Shown here: in pieces, positions 1-12,600 of the stretch
Layout of the letters: every line of letters begins with the position of its first letter
Numbering within the stretch: the stretch's first letter is position 1
Assembly: GCF_030463535.1 (NCBI RefSeq)
Contig: NC_132901.1
Span: 7,486,740-7,550,739, forward strand
Length of the DNA stretch: 64,000 nt
Direction: 5' to 3'
From: Salminus brasiliensis
Taxonomy: Eukaryota; Chordata; Actinopteri; Characiformes; Bryconidae
Notes under the pieces: model-generated
Told to the model about the DNA's origin: nothing
Databases searched by the model: none
Seen by the model: only the letters and a program-made list of their open reading frames with translations
Made by a program: the position numbers and the translations under genes

Positions 1-45
1 GCTGGAAATTGACTGCTAGTCAATTTTCGACAATGCTAATGTTAC

Positions 46-2914
46 CTTGCCATGCAGGATCTTGTAGGCAGCCTTGATCTGCTGCCGTTGAGCATTGCTG
101 CGGGAGGTCACTAGCTGCAGAATGGTTGCCTCATCGGTGCCTGATTGACAACAAAAAATAGGAGTGAATGTACTCTTTGTATTTCAAATATTTAAAGCAA
201 ATCCTATGCTGACAGTCAATTATTGCAGGGCATTTAGTGTCTTCATGTTAGTTGATTGGATTAACATTTTTTTTATTCAAAAGCTGTGAAGAATATACAA
301 TTTATTTATTAAGAAATTTGTGTTCATTTAAATGCATTTCAATCTGGTTCATTAGTCATGTGTTCCGACAGCTGGACTTTTTGTCCCAGTGAACAGCAGC
401 ATAGAAATTTTTCTCAATCATGTGTTAAATGACTATTTAAATGACTAACCCATTCCTTTCATGGCCTTGAAAAGAACCTGTGCATCATTATTGGCATTGA
501 ATCCACTCTGGGGCTTCACAGTTCCTCTTTGAGCCTGGGACAGAGTCAAAAAAAGCAGGTGAATTCCTCTGGCAAACTTTTAATTCTGAATTTTAGAACA
601 TTTGAGAGTTGCTTGGCTCTTGCAAATCTGATTCATATAAAAAAACCTTTCTGATGGGGTGTGAAGTAGGGTACATTTACAAGCAGATATACTGTTCATA
701 TCTGTCAGAACTGGTTTTATTAGTACAGGCAAAAAAAGTGCTGGCAAAATACATTAAAATGAATAACTTTTAGTATTGTAATAAACATTTCTCTAATTTA
801 ATTAGAATAATAATTAAAATTATAATTGTTTTGTGTTCTGACACCAATCTTCCTACAGTCTGCTCAGCTGGTAGTAAACAACACAGTACTTAAAGTAACA
901 AAATATGTGAAATGCATCCAAACCCTTTGCAGCTGCACAAACAAACAAAAAATATATTTTAATGAAAACAAGAACAGCAAAAACAAAACTTATTTCATAA
1001 AAAAAAAGTTCATTGGAACCTTGGAACCATTGGAACCAGCTACCACCTACCAGTACGGCCAGCGGGCCCCCCCACCCGCCACCACCCATGGCGGACCGGC
1101 GGCTCTCCCGCCTGCCGCTGCTGCCTGTTTGGTGGCCGTGTTGAAACCTAGATGGACTCATGGCTGTCTGCCACTATTATTATCACCACTTTTAACTTTC
1201 TGTTGTATCTGCTTTGGTAATTTTATCATTAATGTTTAAATAGTTCTGACCAGAGGAGGATGGGTCCCCCTTGTGAGTCTTGGTTCCTCCCAAGGTTTCT
1301 TCCTCCAGCTTTGAGGGAGTTTTTTTCTTGCCACTGTCGCCGTTTGGCTTGCTCACGGGGGTCTTTGACCCTTCATGTTATTTCTTCTTTCTTCTTTGTA
1401 CTCTGTCCTTTATTAAGTACTAATTATGTAAATCTGCTTTGTGACGACAACAGTTGTAAAAAGCGCTATACAAATAAATCTGACTTGACTTGACTTGACT
1501 TGACCTTTAGTGGATATGTCCACTAAATGCTCTCTGAGTTTACACATCTGCAACACTACTGTTAACACTTTCCTTTGTCATAACAACCATTAAATGACTT
1601 TATTCAATAAATTATATTAATATCATGAGTCTCATGGCAATATTGATATGCTAATCAAGGTGTGAGACGTCCAAACAAATCTGAGCCTTTTTAATGCTTA
1701 AAGTGTCAGAATGTTTAGGATCAGAATATTTACTAACACCTAACCAAAAGAAATCTTCTCCCTCTGTGAGAAAGACCTAAAGCGCTTCAGTAGTGGTTTC
1801 ACAGCATTCCAATGGGTTGGTTTAGAAAGAAAGACCACATTACTATTTATGAAAGACTCAGAACATAATGCTTACTGGTTTTACCCGCTGGCTAACATAC
1901 TAACCTGTTCTCTGCCGCATGCACAGTATACCTGCAAGTACAGTGCACAGTATGTCTGTCTAGTAGTGATATTTTGCTTTCACTTTTCTGACTGTTAGGT
2001 GTGGTGTAAGCCAAACATCACTGACAATGAGCTACTTTTGATAGCTATGAATAGCTGATATGTAGAAAATGTTGAATATTTACTAACACCTAACCAAAGG
2101 AAATCTTCTCCCTCTGTGAGAAAGACCTAAAGCGCTTCAGTAGTGGTTTCACAGCATTCCATTGGGTTGGTTTAGAAAGAAATTCCAATGGCTTTCTGCT
2201 TAAGCATAGGTGTGGCAAGACAACAGAGCTAACAATCTAAAACAAAAACTAATGTATGGTTTCTGGTCAAGGGTCTGGACAATTTCTAGGTTCTTGTGTA
2301 GGAAAGAATGGATTCAAATTAATACCAGCAAATTCTGGAAGCAAACATTATACCACCAAATGAAAAGAGGATTGCTTCTGCAGAAGAATATTGATCCTTA
2401 ATACACCTCAATATATACAAAAGCTGTAGGTTTATGCTATAGCCATGGTTCCCATGTAAGTCATATTGAGAGAAACAGAAAGCGAGAAATACAGACAGCA
2501 AAAGAGAGAGAAAGACCCCGCACTTTGGAATTCTGCCCACATCCATAAGCCATATGCAAATTCTAGCAAAGAAACACAAAGGAGGAAAAGCTTCTACACT
2601 GTGGCTCATGTTCAGGGGAAACCATCCACCAGCCTTTACCTCTAGACATGTTTCTAAAACGTCAAGCGGCTGTGCAACTAAATTTTCACATTTTGCAGAA
2701 TAAACCATAAAAGAACCTTTTAGTCTAAAATCTTAATTCCTCCTCTGTAGGATTAAACACACTACTCCAGCAGTTGTACATGATGTACAAAGGTGAACTG
2801 TAACTGTCCAATACTACATAACCTACAGTATTACTCTATTATTGGACTTTAATCATATAGAGATTTGCTTTGCCACAAGACCACATTACTATTTATGAAA
2901 GACTCACTTACCAT
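46..2914 (-). CDS. anxa5: annexin A5-like gene, copy A (5' part only)
   Basis: Leftmost of three tandem annexin A5 genes, cut by the window edge. Visible coding exons on the minus strand: start codon 2914-2912, which is also the last three bases of its exon; exon 2 at 534-450; exon 3 at 140-46. Splice sites are GTAAGT (2911), CAG/GTTAGT around exon 2 and CAG/GTAAC around exon 3, with the same phases as copies B and C. Exon 2 encodes the N-terminal tail and the start of annexin repeat I (AMKGMGTDE across the junction). Exon 3 encodes the repeat I helices ([19 protein letters not shown]). Annexin A5 binds phosphatidylserine membranes in a calcium-dependent way through four such repeats; repeats II-IV lie outside the window. 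Nothing visible is broken. It differs from copy B in loop residue M for F and in exon 3 (V for L, I for T). Confidence 0.9.
1010..1503 (+). mobile_element. LINE 3' end (L2/CR1-like), intron 1 of copy A
   Basis: Non-LTR retrotransposon 3' UTR in plus orientation. It contains the fish LINE tail phrases GGATGGGTCCCCCTTGTGAG and AAGCGCTATACAAATAAAT and ends in a short-period tail of repeated TGACT units (about 1483-1503). The upstream part (1055-1130) is strikingly GC-rich for this locus. It shares its 3' consensus with the longer element at 44440-45560. No coding capacity remains. Confidence 0.75.
1724..2182. repeat. spaced direct duplication of about 109 bp in intron 1 of copy A
   Basis: Positions 1724-1832 and 2074-2182 are almost identical (a few mismatches, for example AAAAG/AAAGG and CCAATG/CCATTG). 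The sequence right after the first copy (about 1832-1860, ACCACATTACTATTTATGAA) recurs at about 2879-2907, immediately beside the start-codon exon. The near-identity indicates a recent local rearrangement inside intron 1. Confidence 0.85.
2505..2774. promoter_or_regulatory. intron 1 block shared by the three annexin copies (copy A version)
   Basis: This intronic stretch aligns by eye with 18220-18429 (copy B) and 32728-33093 (copy C). Shared landmarks are AATTCTGCCCACAT, TTCTAGCAAA, GCAGAATAAAC and, with copy C, TAGTCTAAAATCTTAAT. It is better preserved than the surrounding intron, so a cis-regulatory role is possible. The AP-1-type heptamer seen in B and C is degraded here (TAAGCCA). Confidence 0.5.
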
Positions 2915-3420
2915 TGTCGCGTCTAAATGATGCTCTCCAACAAAGCCAATACTGTGAATAGATGAAACATCACTTAAACAATGTCACTTTAGTTAAATTT
3001 ACTTAAAATGACACTGAAATGAAGGCTGGGTCTATAATTAAGCATTATACCTAAATATCCTGATATTTTTGCAAATAATATACTCATCTAAATATAGTCC
3101 AGCATTTTAAAACAAAAAGAGTAAAGTCGTAGCTATAGAATATTATCACACAATATTGAATAGTAGGGTAAGTATTGAAAGAGACTTACCTAAAATTGTA
3201 CAGCTGCCACAGCAGAACGAGTGGGAGAAGAAAGCAGTAGAGGAGGAGTAGACACCAAACTGGTTTTGATTTGAACAGTATTTGATACCAAGAGCTGCAC
3301 CCACAACCGCTAATGTTTGTGGGTAGTGCAGTTTTTAAGCAAACATGAGGATGACCAGAACACCTCAGACAACACATTTTTATTGTTGAGCTTGAAAAGG
3401 TCTCATCCCCATCCACACAT
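2912..3420 (-). promoter_or_regulatory. anxa5: 5'UTR exons and promoter region of annexin copy A
   Basis: The start-codon exon appears to span 2951-2912, with acceptor CACAG just upstream. A non-coding first exon ends at donor TTTTAG/GTAAGT (exon end 3190), leaving a 238-base 5'UTR intron. Upstream sequence to about 3420 matches the corresponding regions of copies B and C, including an AGTAGAC segment, a CACCC-type box and a CTCAGACA-containing block. The 5' end of the first exon cannot be fixed from sequence alone. Confidence 0.6.
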
Positions 3421-4089
3421 TTTACTTCACTCTTGACTGAGTTAAAATGCTCTCCAGCTCTTCAAGTGAACTGGTTTTGTTTGTATAACAAACAGGTAAA
3501 ACACAGCTTTTGTAAAACGCTGACACCGCAATGTTAACTTACTCAACACAAGCCTAATGACTAGGTTTAATTTGTACTTTGTGACATTAATATACTGCAT
3601 TCACATACGGATAAAGCTCCAAAGCCTCACCTTCTCTGCTTGATCAGAGTGTTTGTGAAGGCTCAGAGTCGCTAATCAGTCTAATTTACTACCACTATGG
3701 AATAGAGGTCGCAAAATTTAGGTCAAAATCCTAAAACATACTTTGCCATCAGTGGAGTTTGGGAGAGCAACTGCCCGTGCTCTCTCTCCCCTCACCACTT
3801 TTTAGTGATGTTGGCTGTTACAGGCATCTGTCAGTATAGTGGACCTTTCCACTGAGTGTGTTGGCTGCCCAACGATGTTCGAAAAGAGGCAGTGGCAAGC
3901 TTTTATGTATTGAAGGAGACATGTTGAAATCCTTACTCTCTTATTGTTAGGGGGATCATTGCTAGTGCTAGGGGGAGCAAAACTACTTACAAACATTGAA
4001 CGTATTTGAAATGTTCATCCAAAGCAACTTACAAATACCAGTTGCAGTGTGACCTAAATGTCTCTTTGTACCAGTTATCTACAGATGAA
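3421..4089. other. intergenic, no gene seen
   Basis: Flank upstream of copy A. I see no conserved exon and no recognisable transposon; open frames here are short and match nothing I know. Confidence 0.5.
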
Positions 4090-4270
4090 CTTGGTGATGA
4101 CAACTAGCAATGCCAGTGTCTTTGGACATTTCACAAATGTACCCGAGCATGTACTGATGATCAGGTCTGTCCAGTTCTATTCCAGGATAGAGCAATCTAT
4201 AAAGTTCCTTCCAACTGCACTTCCACAGAGGTGATCTAACTTGTTAAGCTAGTTGTATGACACATTTTTT
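4090..4270. promoter_or_regulatory. far-upstream block shared by the three annexin copies (copy A version)
   Basis: About 1.2 kb upstream of the copy A start codon, this segment matches 19050-19290 and 34245-34475. The best core is TGATCAGGTCTGTCCAGTTC at about 4158-4177, followed by a CAACTGCACTTCCAC-type stretch and CTTGTTAAGCTAGT. Its presence at a similar distance from all three genes suggests it was duplicated with them; a regulatory function is only inferred. Confidence 0.5.
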
Positions 4271-5439
4271 CTGTTAGAACTGCTAAGATTAGAAAAGCTG
4301 TCCATGATGTGTGCTTTCTGCTCAAAAAGTGTATTAAATGTAATTACAAATCACTGAAATATGGAGTAAATACATAGTTCCCATTTTAGTTAATGCATTG
4401 AAAATGCATATTGATAGAATTATGAATATTACTCAGTTCTGATGTCAATGGGATGTTCTATAGAACATTTAAAATTCGAAACACTTTAGATATGCGTTTC
4501 TTAAAATGAGCAAAATTACAGAAATCCAGTCTCTCAGATTCTAAGAATATTCTACATGAATAGACTGTGAATGTGAATGTACAACACAGAAATGTCCAAT
4601 GTCTGTACAGTCTGTAAGTATGTACATTTATGCACACACTAATTGGTGGGGGCTCCGCTATCACAATTGACTGCAACTGGCTTGTGGCATTGCTGAGATG
4701 TTACTGAAGCCCAGGTTGCTCTGCAAGCCCATGGCCTCAGCTCATCTGTAATGCTGGGTCTGGTTTCTCATCTTCCTTTTGACATTACTCCATCGAATGT
4801 CTATGGGGTTCTGGTCCAGAAAGTTGGCCATCAGTTAGAATAATATCATGGTCAGCAATGACATGGCACCCCAAACCTGAGGAAACATCACACTGCATTT
4901 CAGACACACAGAATTCTGTGCCTCTCCACTCTTCCTCTCAAGGATGCAGTGATCACCAATGCCTGTGCACCTTTTTCTCCTTCCAGACAACTTTCCATTA
5001 ACATGCTTTGTTACAGCACTCTGTGAACAGCAGAGCAGCATGCACGCTTACAGCTTGATCACTTGTCCTGCTCAATGTTGAGGCGGCTTCATCAAACCCA
5101 GCTGCGCCCATGAAATGATTTGTAACATTTCTATATTTGTAATGAGTAACGATGCAACACATCAAAATGTAATGGAGTAAAAGTACTTCATTAATATACA
5201 TCTTGTTGCTTGTTAATTGTCTGGTGTAGATGGACTTGACAGACCTGAACAGAGCCCTGCCATGTTTTTATCATATAAAAAGAAATTTAACATGGCTCCA
5301 TTTCATCAAGGGACTGGCACAGACCAATGAAGAAATAGAAAACATGATAAAACCACAACTGAATTTTATTAGTCTTCATCAGTCCATGTTGTAAATCAGT
5401 TTAACCAGTTACAGTCTGGCCCAATATGTCCTAAAAGGA

Positions 5440-5800
5440 GTTGATGTGGCAATACCATGAGAAGGAGATTATCCTGGCATCAGTTCACTGGTTGTTTAAT
5501 CTCCACCAGGTAGGCCCTCTATTCAGAGCTCAGAACCACCACAGCAGTGTTGTCAGCAAACTTAACAATGGTGGAAGAGCTAGAAGTGTCTACACAGTGT
5601 ACAGTGTGTACAGCAGGGGACTCAGAATACAACCATGGGAGGCTCCAATGCTGAGGGTAAGCAACACATATTTGCCTCACAATGCTTGTGATCTGTCTGT
5701 CAGAAAGCCAGAAATCCAGTGACGCAGGGATGCATGAAGTCCAAGATCTTCCTAAACATGACAGGAGTTTCAAAAAGCTAAAGACCATCTCCCAGTTCAA
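5440..5800 (-). mobile_element. degraded LINE reverse-transcriptase fragment
   Basis: The minus strand reads, across frameshifts, GCILSPLLYTLYTV and STIVKFADNTAVVVL. These correspond to the non-LTR reverse-transcriptase motifs normally reading GCVLSPLLY and FADDT. Frameshifts and the change of the catalytic DD to DN show it is dead. The boundaries are approximate. Confidence 0.6.
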
Positions 5801-7572
5801 CTCCTACCCCCTCCCCAGGGTAGATGACCTCTTTGCCTGGGTAAAGCATGGCTCATCAATTCGAGCACATGAGATCTTTCTGAGCTGTGAGCACTGAGCA
5901 TGAGAAGAAAATAAGTGACTTAAAGGCATATCTTGGACAACAGTTCAGAGATAAGCATCCTAAAATACCCATTCATAATAATCAAAATGTTTATCTTATA
6001 GTTCATTTATACTATCTGTGATGAATGTAATAATAAAAAAATCACTCCAGCAATCATCCAGTATTCTGTCTCACTTGAACACTTTTAAAGCTGGATATAG
6101 GATCTCAAACCTTTTTATGTATGCAAATCATTGTAGTTGCATCATGCTTGGTTTATTTCCCTTTGCAAATGTTGTCCATGATACATAGTGGACTGCCAAA
6201 TTGCCACTTAAATTCATGTGGTGTTTGTATGGTGGAAAAGTAATATAAAAATATTTGTGTTGGACAAAGATGAAATTTAGCCTCTGCCTTTAACCTACCT
6301 ATGCAATAATCTTCCCTTCCTGCTTTGCACATATAAAACCACTTCTTATAAATTCAGCGGTTCTATTGTCAACATCAATAGAAACTGAGTGTTGCCTTGA
6401 CTCCACCCTCTGCCTCCTAGCAACTTATCTGACAGTAATCCATATGATTGGAGCACACAGGTTTAATAAATTTTGAGCCTAAGTTAAGCTTTTTGTACCA
6501 AATAAAAATCTCCTTTCAACCCGGTCAACCCCTGCCTCTAACTGTATGAACATTTGCCCTATTTAAATACTTTACAATATTTTATACACACCAAGTTGTC
6601 TGATCCATTCCTCAATTTGACAATTCAGTGTGGTCTGGTTTAATTCACCTAATCTATGAGCTACTGTTTTTGCAATAATCTTAAAGTCCACAATAAAACC
6701 TTACATTAGAAACCCAGTTGTCTCTTGTCAACACCAGTTAGCAAAAGTATAAAATGATGGATAACTAATGAATACAAAGTAATGAAAGATGTGTAAAAAA
6801 ACAAAGAACTGTTATGCACCATAATTATGTAAAATGTGTTTGTGTGTTTGTTTTTTCTAGCTTTTTAAGTTAAAAAAAAAAACATTAAATGAGATTTTCA
6901 TTATATAGGCTATTTAATCTTTCATCTTGGTAAATGACTATGAATGCCCATTAACATAAATTGCATAGCGTGCATAGAGAGAAACACATGAGACCTTGTT
7001 CATTACTTCTTTCAAGGTCAGGCTGTTGAATAATCACCACCGCAGTTCATCCCAGGAAAGAATTGGATGGAGCACCATCATTCCAGAAAACACAGTTCCA
7101 CTGCTCCTCTAGCCTGCATTTGGCATGGTGCCAATAGGTTCATGTTTATCTGCTCCAGAGAGACAAGCTGTGTGTGCATTTGTGTCACCAATGGGTGTAA
7201 ATTTAAGAAGCTGAATGCATTCAGTAGGTGTTGTATAGTAGGACGTAGATGGGAAGAAGAGTCAGAGACTAGAGATGTAGGGAGAGGTTTATTTTGTGTT
7301 TGGTCAGTGTCAGCATCCCATCTCAGTCTGAGGACATCAGGTTGTACCCAGATCTTTATAGGCAGTTTCCACCCCAAGACAAGGAGGAAAATAGAGCAGG
7401 ATGTAAACAAGTGTGAACAATTATGACCACCATAAGGCACTCCTGTAGTCCACCATAAGGCACTCCTGTAGTCCCCTTTGACCCATAGGTCATGGTAACA
7501 TCTGGACCTGACACCAGACAATCTACCAGACCAACTCAAACAATGCACTGAGCACAAACTGCATACACAGTG
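5801..7572. other. intergenic, no gene seen
   Basis: AT-rich sequence between annexin copies A and B. No exon-like coding, tRNA or clear transposon was recognised. Positions 7430-7465 contain a short tandem duplication with unit CACCATAAGGCACTCCTGTAG. Confidence 0.5.
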
Positions 7573-7803
7573 GTTGGTGTGGCGCAACAGATAACACCAC
7601 CACCTACCATTGCGTTACAACAACACCATGTGGGAGACCAGGGTTCGATTCCCGGTCTGGGTGACTATGCTGCGCTACACCAATAAGAGTCCCTGGGCAA
7701 GACTCCTAACACTACATTGGCCCACCTCTGTAATACGTGTAACCTTGTAAGTCGCTCTGGATAAGAGTGTCTGCTAAATGCCATAAATGTAAATGTAAAT
7801 GTA
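7573..7803 (+). mobile_element. tRNA-derived SINE
   Basis: It has an internal Pol III promoter: box A-like TGGCGCAACAG (about 7579) and a perfect box B GGTTCGATTCC (about 7642). The 3' part carries the common fish tail GTCGCTCTGGATAAGAGTGT followed by CTGCTAAATGC, ending in repeated AAATGT. The same tail occurs in reverse at 17880-17935. It is a dispersed repeat, not a working tRNA gene, because the anticodon stem is not preserved. Confidence 0.85.
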
Positions 7804-8337
7804 CACTGAAGGCTGAACTGTTAATACACACAATGTACCAGATATCCCACACATATTAAACATTCAGACATATTGTGTAACTCCCTCATACACATACATT
7901 GTCATGGTTCAACAACATGGGCCTACTTGTACATTTTTTGTTGTTGAAATCCAAATTATGGCCATTCTACTGTAGATGAAGTGAGAGAGATACACAAACA
8001 GAACAAAGTGCCTGCACAAACACCACACCACACTGTAAAGATGTGGCAAAGTAAATGGGAAGTCTGCATTTCCCTGATGTTCAGCAAGTGTGATAGAGAA
8101 AGAGAGACAGCAACAGTGCAACATACATAATCAGCTATCTTTCTTTTATTTAAAAAAAGTTTTATTTTGACCTGCCAAGAATGCCTCAAAACCTATGGGA
8201 ATCTGTGTTTTGGAGGCATGGAGAGAAACAAGTTAGACGCCAAGCTAGTTATCTATTTATTTATTTATTTTTGCCAAGCTAAATAGAAAGCTGTATTTTC
8301 ATTAGCTAGTGCTTATGTTCTACTATATACAAAGTAC

Positions 8338-8925
8338 ATTTACAGCATCCTCCACATTGATTGGCACCCCTTGTTAAAATGTGTGCTTAGGTCTCTAATA
8401 AATTCTTTTTTTTTTTTTTAATAATATAGGACAACAGTGTGAAAAAAAGAGAAAACCCCAACCCCAAGTGCAATTGTTTAGTGGGAAAAATCCCACATTA
8501 AGAAACAATTCTTTTACATAAAATCATGTATGCCATGATTATTGGCACCCCTAATGTTGATACTTTGTACAACCCCTTTTTGTCAAGAGACAAAACTTAA
8601 TCTGGGGACTGAGATGGCCATGGGAGGAGCTTGATTTTGTGTTTGGTGAACCATTTGTGTATATATTTGTCCACTTTTAGGGTCATTATATTGCTGAAAG
8701 ATCCAATGAAGCAGTACTGATCCTCCCCCATACTTCACAGTAGGCATTAGGTGCTTTTTTCTTTTGTGTTACGTCAGACCCACTTAGAGTGTTTGTTGCC
8801 AACAAGCTTCATCTTGGTCTCATCTGACCAAAGCACAGGGTCCCAGTTGAAGTCCCAGTACAGCTTAGTGAACTCCAGACGTTTACGTTTATGCTTGTAA
8901 GTGAGAAAAGCCTTTTTCTTTAAAC
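8338..8925 (-). mobile_element. Tc1-like transposon relic
   Basis: The minus strand encodes recognisable pieces of a Tc1 DDE transposase: LWSDETKM-like (about 8815-8840) and WIFQQYNDP-like (about 8675-8710, normally FQQDNDPKH). One end has ATTGATTGGCACCCC, typical of a Tc1 terminal repeat. Stops, frameshifts and the missing 5' half show it is dead. Confidence 0.7.
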
Positions 8926-9334
8926 ATTTTTAAAAATGTTGTATTACAATATATAATTAGGCAGATATCTTTATCACAATGTTTTGACTTATGGATCACT
9001 GGTTCTGATCATTATTGACACCTAGAAATAGAATATTTACTCCCCCTATTGATAAAAAACTTACATTAACATTATCTAACACAGACATTACTTGGTATTT
9101 ACTTGGTATTACTTGGTACTTGATATTAATTTGGTAACATTTAGAAGTGACTTAAAACAAATATGGAGATAAGCAATAGGCAGCTCCGCATTTTTTTGAG
9201 CCATTTCTTAATTTAATCATGTACTGAAGTGTTTAAGAAAAGTTTTTCTAATCAAAAATGTTTTGGGCCAGTGAATATACATATACAAGCCAGAATAAGA
9301 GAGAAGCCAATCTGAATATAATATATTTTATATT

Positions 9335-9666
9335 TTTATTAAAGCAGTATAAGAACATAATATTGGTCTCACTTTGTGCTTGATTACACAGCACTATCTG
9401 TCTTGTACAACTTTTATAGCAAGTCAAATTTCACACAATACAGACTGTTGCACAAGTACTGGCAAGCATATAAAATGTCCATAATCAAAATAACCTTCAT
9501 TGAAACTGATTAAGCTAATGCTATTAGTTGTATTTACTGCTATAAGTTACATAAACCGAGAATAACAATTATTTAAAAAGGAATCTGTGAAATTCAATGA
9601 CAAATAGCCCTGTCAATAATCAACAATGTTTTATTATGAAATACAACCTTTTTTATGTGCTCTGAA
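9335..9666 (-). other. anxa5: 3'UTR of annexin copy B
   Basis: This follows the copy B stop codon. It ends near an AATAAA signal on the minus strand (plus-strand TTTATT at 9335-9340). The stretch aligns with 21290-21660 behind copy C (shared CAAGTACTG.CAAGCATATAAAA and AATGCTATTAGTTGTA), supporting conservation as transcribed 3'UTR. The exact cleavage site is inferred. Confidence 0.65.
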
Positions 9667-12600
9667 TTAGGCATCATCACCAGCACACAACAGTAGCAGT
9701 GCTTTACTATAGTCACCGGCGGTGTCTTTCTGTAGAAGAGAGAAAGAACATTTGTTTTCACCATTTAGTTTTTTTAGTCTGTCATGTCAAAATCTCATAA
9801 CTCACGATAGATATTCAATACAAACTACCTGGCATTGCATGTAATAAAAGCTCTGAATGAATGTACATTTGCATATGCGTACCTTAATCATGCTGTGCAG
9901 AGAAGTTGCAAATGACTTCCTGAACTCCGCACGTATGTCCAGAAGGTCAATTTCGCTGCGAGAGACCATGATCCTTATCAGGGTTGCGTCATCAGTGCCT
10001 GTGCCCTGCAGATGCAGCAGATGTTTACATCAACAACACATAGTATAATATATCACCAGTGTCATTAATACTCAGTGAGTGTAAAGCTTGTTTCGCTCAT
10101 CAAGCAGAATGTGCTAGTGCTAGTGCGGCTAGTTGTGACCCACCGCTCCTCTGTTGGTAATCTGTGATGTGTTGTGGGCCTTGCCACGTGTGTTTGGATT
10201 CTGCGGTGGTATAGTATCCCTCTAGCTTCAGTCTGTACTGTCTCTTGTTCTCTCTGATGTACATATGCAGTCTTCAGCGTTGCTTTAGACAAATGCAGTG
10301 GAGTGTGTGCGCAGCATGGACCAAACTTTACAGTTACTTATATAGTTATTTCATATGTTACTTATATTCTACAATACTGATACAATACTACACGTGTAAC
10401 GTCATTTTCATGATGGTGAAATGCCGAAACACATCATCAACATGCCTTCTCCTACATTAAAGTTCTTGGGGCTTTTACTGAGGTTTAACATGTTTGCTTT
10501 TAGTGGCTTTTTTAGACAGGCAGTGTAACTTGATGGAATGTTCTCCTAGCCTGAAAGACAAAGAGTGGTTGACAACTAAACCAAGAGTGGCTGAAAATGG
10601 CACTGCCCCTCTCTGCTAACCTTCTCCCTGCTGCTACCTTGGCCACCTGTATTATTTTTGAATGTGCATACTCAGAGTCAATGACTGGCATGCTTTCCAG
10701 AGTGGGTGGCAAGAACTGCAAGAATAAAATAGTAGATGTACAACAAACTTACTTAACCAACCTTTAACGCACAATATTTTCTATAATACAATTTATTATA
10801 AACAAAACAATAAATAATTGTCTAGAAAATAAACATTGGCTCCAGCAATGTGCTTCTCAGCAGTTGTTGAATTTTGCATTTAGAATCTATTAGCCAAACT
10901 CAAATTGATAGTAAAAGGACAACTTAATATATTCATTTCTGCACAACCTCGGCCAATCAGAATTTTACAGAGCTATCATTGACCAATCAGGATGAGAACT
11001 TGAACAGTATGTTCATGTAGTGACCTGTTGTCACTAGATTTTTTTATTCCGATATTCATGAAAATTAAGTATATCTGAATTGTTTATTGTTAGAAAAAAA
11101 TTAATCTATTCTCTTCTGAAATGTCAGTGAGCCATATAAGTATCTGTCTACATGTAGCCATTTTCATAAATGTGCATTATATTAATATTGTGAATAGTAT
11201 ATATTAATAAGTTATACATTAATATTACTATCTTTCCAGACAGTTCCTCACCCTGAATAGCTCTTTCAAAATTGCTGTAAGTTAAACTTAGTTTTAGCAT
11301 CATGGAAAACAGAAAAGCATTTTGACATCCTTACCTTCATGGATTTGTACAGGCACTCTGCGAAATAGGCAGGAACACTTCTAGCACACTTTACTGAGAG
11401 AGAGAGAGAAGGGTGTTTATGCAAATTTGTTAATGTCCAAAAGAGAAAGTGTGTGTGTGTCTGTGTCTTACCCATGGCCAGAAGTGCTTCTCTCAGACAT
11501 CCAGAAGTTTCTTTCTGTATGCTTTCTTCTATCTGAAATCCTGCCAGTTTCATATAGGCATCAAACACTGGAAAAACACAAGAAATCGATCAATAAGGAC
11601 GATCATTAGTTTTAATACAAGGTTAAAGATCATTCAATATATTTGGAAATATTGTGATATTGAATTTATATTTATAATAATATTTAATATATATATATTT
11701 ATATATATATTTAATTTGTCCAGAACTAACTAACTATGCATGTTTGAATGAGTGTGTGTGAATAACTGACCTCTTCTAAGGTGTTCCGCACTGCGGTTCC
11801 CCAAAATGGTGACAAACTGATCTTCATCAGTTCCAAACTTCTTTTCACCTGCATTAAACAGGGCCTGCACTCACACATACAAAACACAAATAGAGGAATA
11901 CATTATTCCCAGTGAATAGGGTGACATTGTGTGCAGTAGAGAGGATATATACATACCTGAGCATCACTCTGGATATTGCTCTCTTGTACACCCTGCTGTC
12001 TGTTGGCCTAAAACAAAATAACTCTCATTACTACAGACATTACACACCCCAATATTCTATAACCCCTGTTTTAAAATCATATGATATTGTATAGAGTTAA
12101 ATATCAATAGTATATTGTCGCTGCCCAATGAAAAACATGTAACTCCAAAAAGGGAACATCACAGGAGAACGCAAAAATGTGGAATGGAAGTTAATGTAAA
12201 ATAAGATACTTCCAAGTAATTTAGAGCATTTGTACTGGTGTAGCTATACAGTGTAGCTATAGTTCAAATGAAGAGGGAAAAAAAAAAGAACTCAAAAATG
12301 CATGTATTTTATTGTGAAGCAGCAATATGCATTTGCATATGCAATTGTCCATCCAAGCAATATCAAATACTTCGTTTTGCCATATATGTGTACATTTGAT
12401 TGTAGGTTGTGTCATTTTTTGCCATTCAGAAAGCATAAAGCATCTCAAAATAATGATGATACTTAAATATAGAGAAATAATATCAAAAATATCAAGAAAG
12501 CATAGTAATGACTTAAATTATGGATTTATTTAAGTGGTGGGAATGGGATTCCCTAGATATGAGTATATTAGGCTCAATAGTGTTGACAGATTTTTTTACA

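Noticed and set aside
826..1239. 137-codon open frame near the left end
   Set aside because: It runs through AT-rich intron and LINE 3' sequence; composition is low-complexity and no splice or protein family support is visible.
3186..3416. 76-codon minus-strand open frame overlapping the copy A promoter
   Set aside because: It overlaps the non-coding first exon and upstream region of annexin copy A. The equivalent regions of copies B and C are not open in this frame.
7078..7587. 169-codon minus-strand open frame
   Set aside because: No recognised domain, no exon-like conservation in the other annexin intergenic regions, and it runs toward a SINE; a chance frame.
7573..7650. Possible tRNA gene with a perfect box B
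   Set aside because: The cloverleaf stems are not preserved, and the unit continues into a SINE body and tail, so it is a retroposon.
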